Positions 63,578 through 64,000 of a stretch of 64,000 bases of DNA are shown here, one piece after another; within the stretch, counting starts at the first letter, position 1, and the number at the start of each line of letters is the position of its first letter. The notes beneath the pieces are model-generated. The model saw nothing but the letters and a program-made list of their open reading frames with translations. It did not search any database and was not told where the DNA came from. Position numbers and translations under genes: made by a program. The stretch comes from an uncultured Granulosicoccaceae bacterium. Its GTDB lineage: Bacteria > Pseudomonadota > Gammaproteobacteria > Granulosicoccales > Granulosicoccaceae. The stretch covers positions 1-64,000 of the forward strand of contig CALISD010000120.1 of NCBI GenBank assembly GCA_938041955.1. The letters are read 5' to 3'.

Positions 63578-63690
63578 TATCCAGCCCCTGTTGATTGCTG
63601 AAGTTGCATATAGATGCTCAATAGATAAAAACTCAACGCAATCACCGCGAGAATGATCGGTACTTTCAGACTGCGTTTTTGTTTTGTCAT
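63577..63690 (-). CDS. Tiny cytochrome oxidase assembly membrane protein
   Basis: This 37-codon gene starts at the ATG at 63690 and reads MTKQKRSLKVPIILAVIALS followed by a short helix end and QSTGAG. It is one membrane helix with a basic N-terminus. Small proteins of this type are described as cytochrome oxidase small assembly proteins and lie between ctaD and ctaG in many proteobacteria. Its stop codon overlaps the ctaG start by one base, and it lies 35 bases after ctaD, which supports a real gene. Confidence 0.8.
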   Translation of the reverse strand: MTKQKRSLKVPIILAVIALSFYLLSIYMQLQQSTGAG

Positions 63691-63725
63691 CACTGTTTAT
63701 ATACCTTAGTCGGCTGCTGGCTGAC

Positions 63726-64000
63726 TTAGCTAAATTGTGCTGGTGGTTTTTCAAACGTGTGATACGGCGCAGGTGACGGCACAGTCCATTCAAGACCGTC
63801 TGCACCTTCCCACACTTCACTGGTTGCTTTCTCGCCACCCTTGATACATTTGAATATTACGTAAACAAATATAAGCTGAGAGAATCCAAAGCCGAATGCG
63901 CCAATAGAGGCAACTGCGTTCCAATCAGCAAACTGCAGGCTGTAGTCAGGGATACGACGTGGCATTCCTGCAAGACCCACAAAGTGCATCGGGAAAAACA
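63726..64000 (-). CDS. ctaD: Cytochrome c oxidase subunit I, C-terminal part (gene cut by window edge)
   Basis: Only the last 91 codons lie in the window; the frame stays open to the right edge. The visible segment contains FFPMHFVGLAGMPRRIPDYS, the hallmark of the subunit I C-terminal region near the last helices. It continues with a hydrophobic span (SIGAFGFGFSQLIFVYVIF) and the tail PPYHTFEKPP (as PSPAPYHTFEKPP). The 5' part with the heme and copper ligands is outside the window. Confidence 0.96.
   Translation of the reverse strand, partial: FFPMHFVGLAGMPRRIPDYSLQFADWNAVASIGAFGFGFSQLIFVYVIFKCIKGGEKATSEVWEGADGLEWTVPSPAPYHTFEKPPAQFS

Noticed and set aside
63578-63838. The long N-terminal extension of the ctaG frame
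   Set aside because: It reads through the ctaD end and the small assembly gene in another frame; the GTG at 63577 gives the normal length and a one-base overlap with the small gene.

Overview
The window reads as a contiguous piece of the core chromosome of a gammaproteobacterium, probably marine or brackish. The main evidence is gene order: hisBHAFIE followed by tatABC, mutM–yfhL–coaD–rsmD, ftsY–ftsE–ftsX–rpoH, rpmB–rpmG, prkA–yeaH–spoVR, and an aa3-type cytochrome c oxidase cluster (ctaD–ctaG–ctaE, SURF1, ctaB). GC content looks balanced by eye (around half). I see no insertion sequence, phage, integrase, CRISPR array, tRNA or rRNA. A genus cannot be named from this sequence.

Layout. 1–9.6 kb: tail-specific protease, a drug/metabolite exporter, an AttEFGH-like export cluster (ATPase, large FtsX-type permease, AttH/CrtC lipoprotein), and a YfiM-like protein. 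9.7–18.2 kb: PhzF-like isomerase, gpmI, tatCBA, the histidine genes and dtd, all on the minus strand. 18.2–26.6 kb: an LpxL-type acyltransferase with no canonical start, folD, comM, ubiK, a disordered Arg/Asn/Gln-rich protein, zapE and a YgjP-like protease. 26.7–33.8 kb: a CPA1 antiporter, a soeABC-type cytoplasmic sulfite dehydrogenase and an NDUFA9-like protein. 33.9–40.0 kb: the prkA–yeaH–spoVR stress operon and a lipoprotein aminopeptidase. 40.1–47.6 kb: cca, HNH nuclease, DUF3179, VanZ, MidA, folB, an Fe-S protein, rpmB and rpmG. 47.8–51.8 kb: a Gld-type ABC exporter with its two auxiliary proteins. 51.9–57.9 kb: DNA repair, CoA and rRNA modification, ftsYEX and rpoH. 57.9–64 kb: an unknown secreted protein and the cytochrome oxidase biogenesis genes; ctaD runs off the right edge.

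Most of this is ordinary. Three points stand out. (1) A perfect CIRCE inverted repeat (the HrcA operator) lies directly upstream of rpoH, which suggests HrcA repression placed above the sigma-32 regulon. (2) FtsE keeps Walker A and B, but its Q-loop, ABC signature, D-loop and H-loop are all altered, so its ATPase cycle should be unusual or lost, while FtsX looks intact. (3) The lipid A acyltransferase frame extends about 60 conserved-looking codons upstream of its first ATG with no ATG, GTG or TTG. Smaller points are a palindromic operator candidate at dtd, a 37-codon cytochrome-oxidase assembly gene, an intrinsically disordered RNA-binding-like protein, and the absence of ctaA from its usual position.
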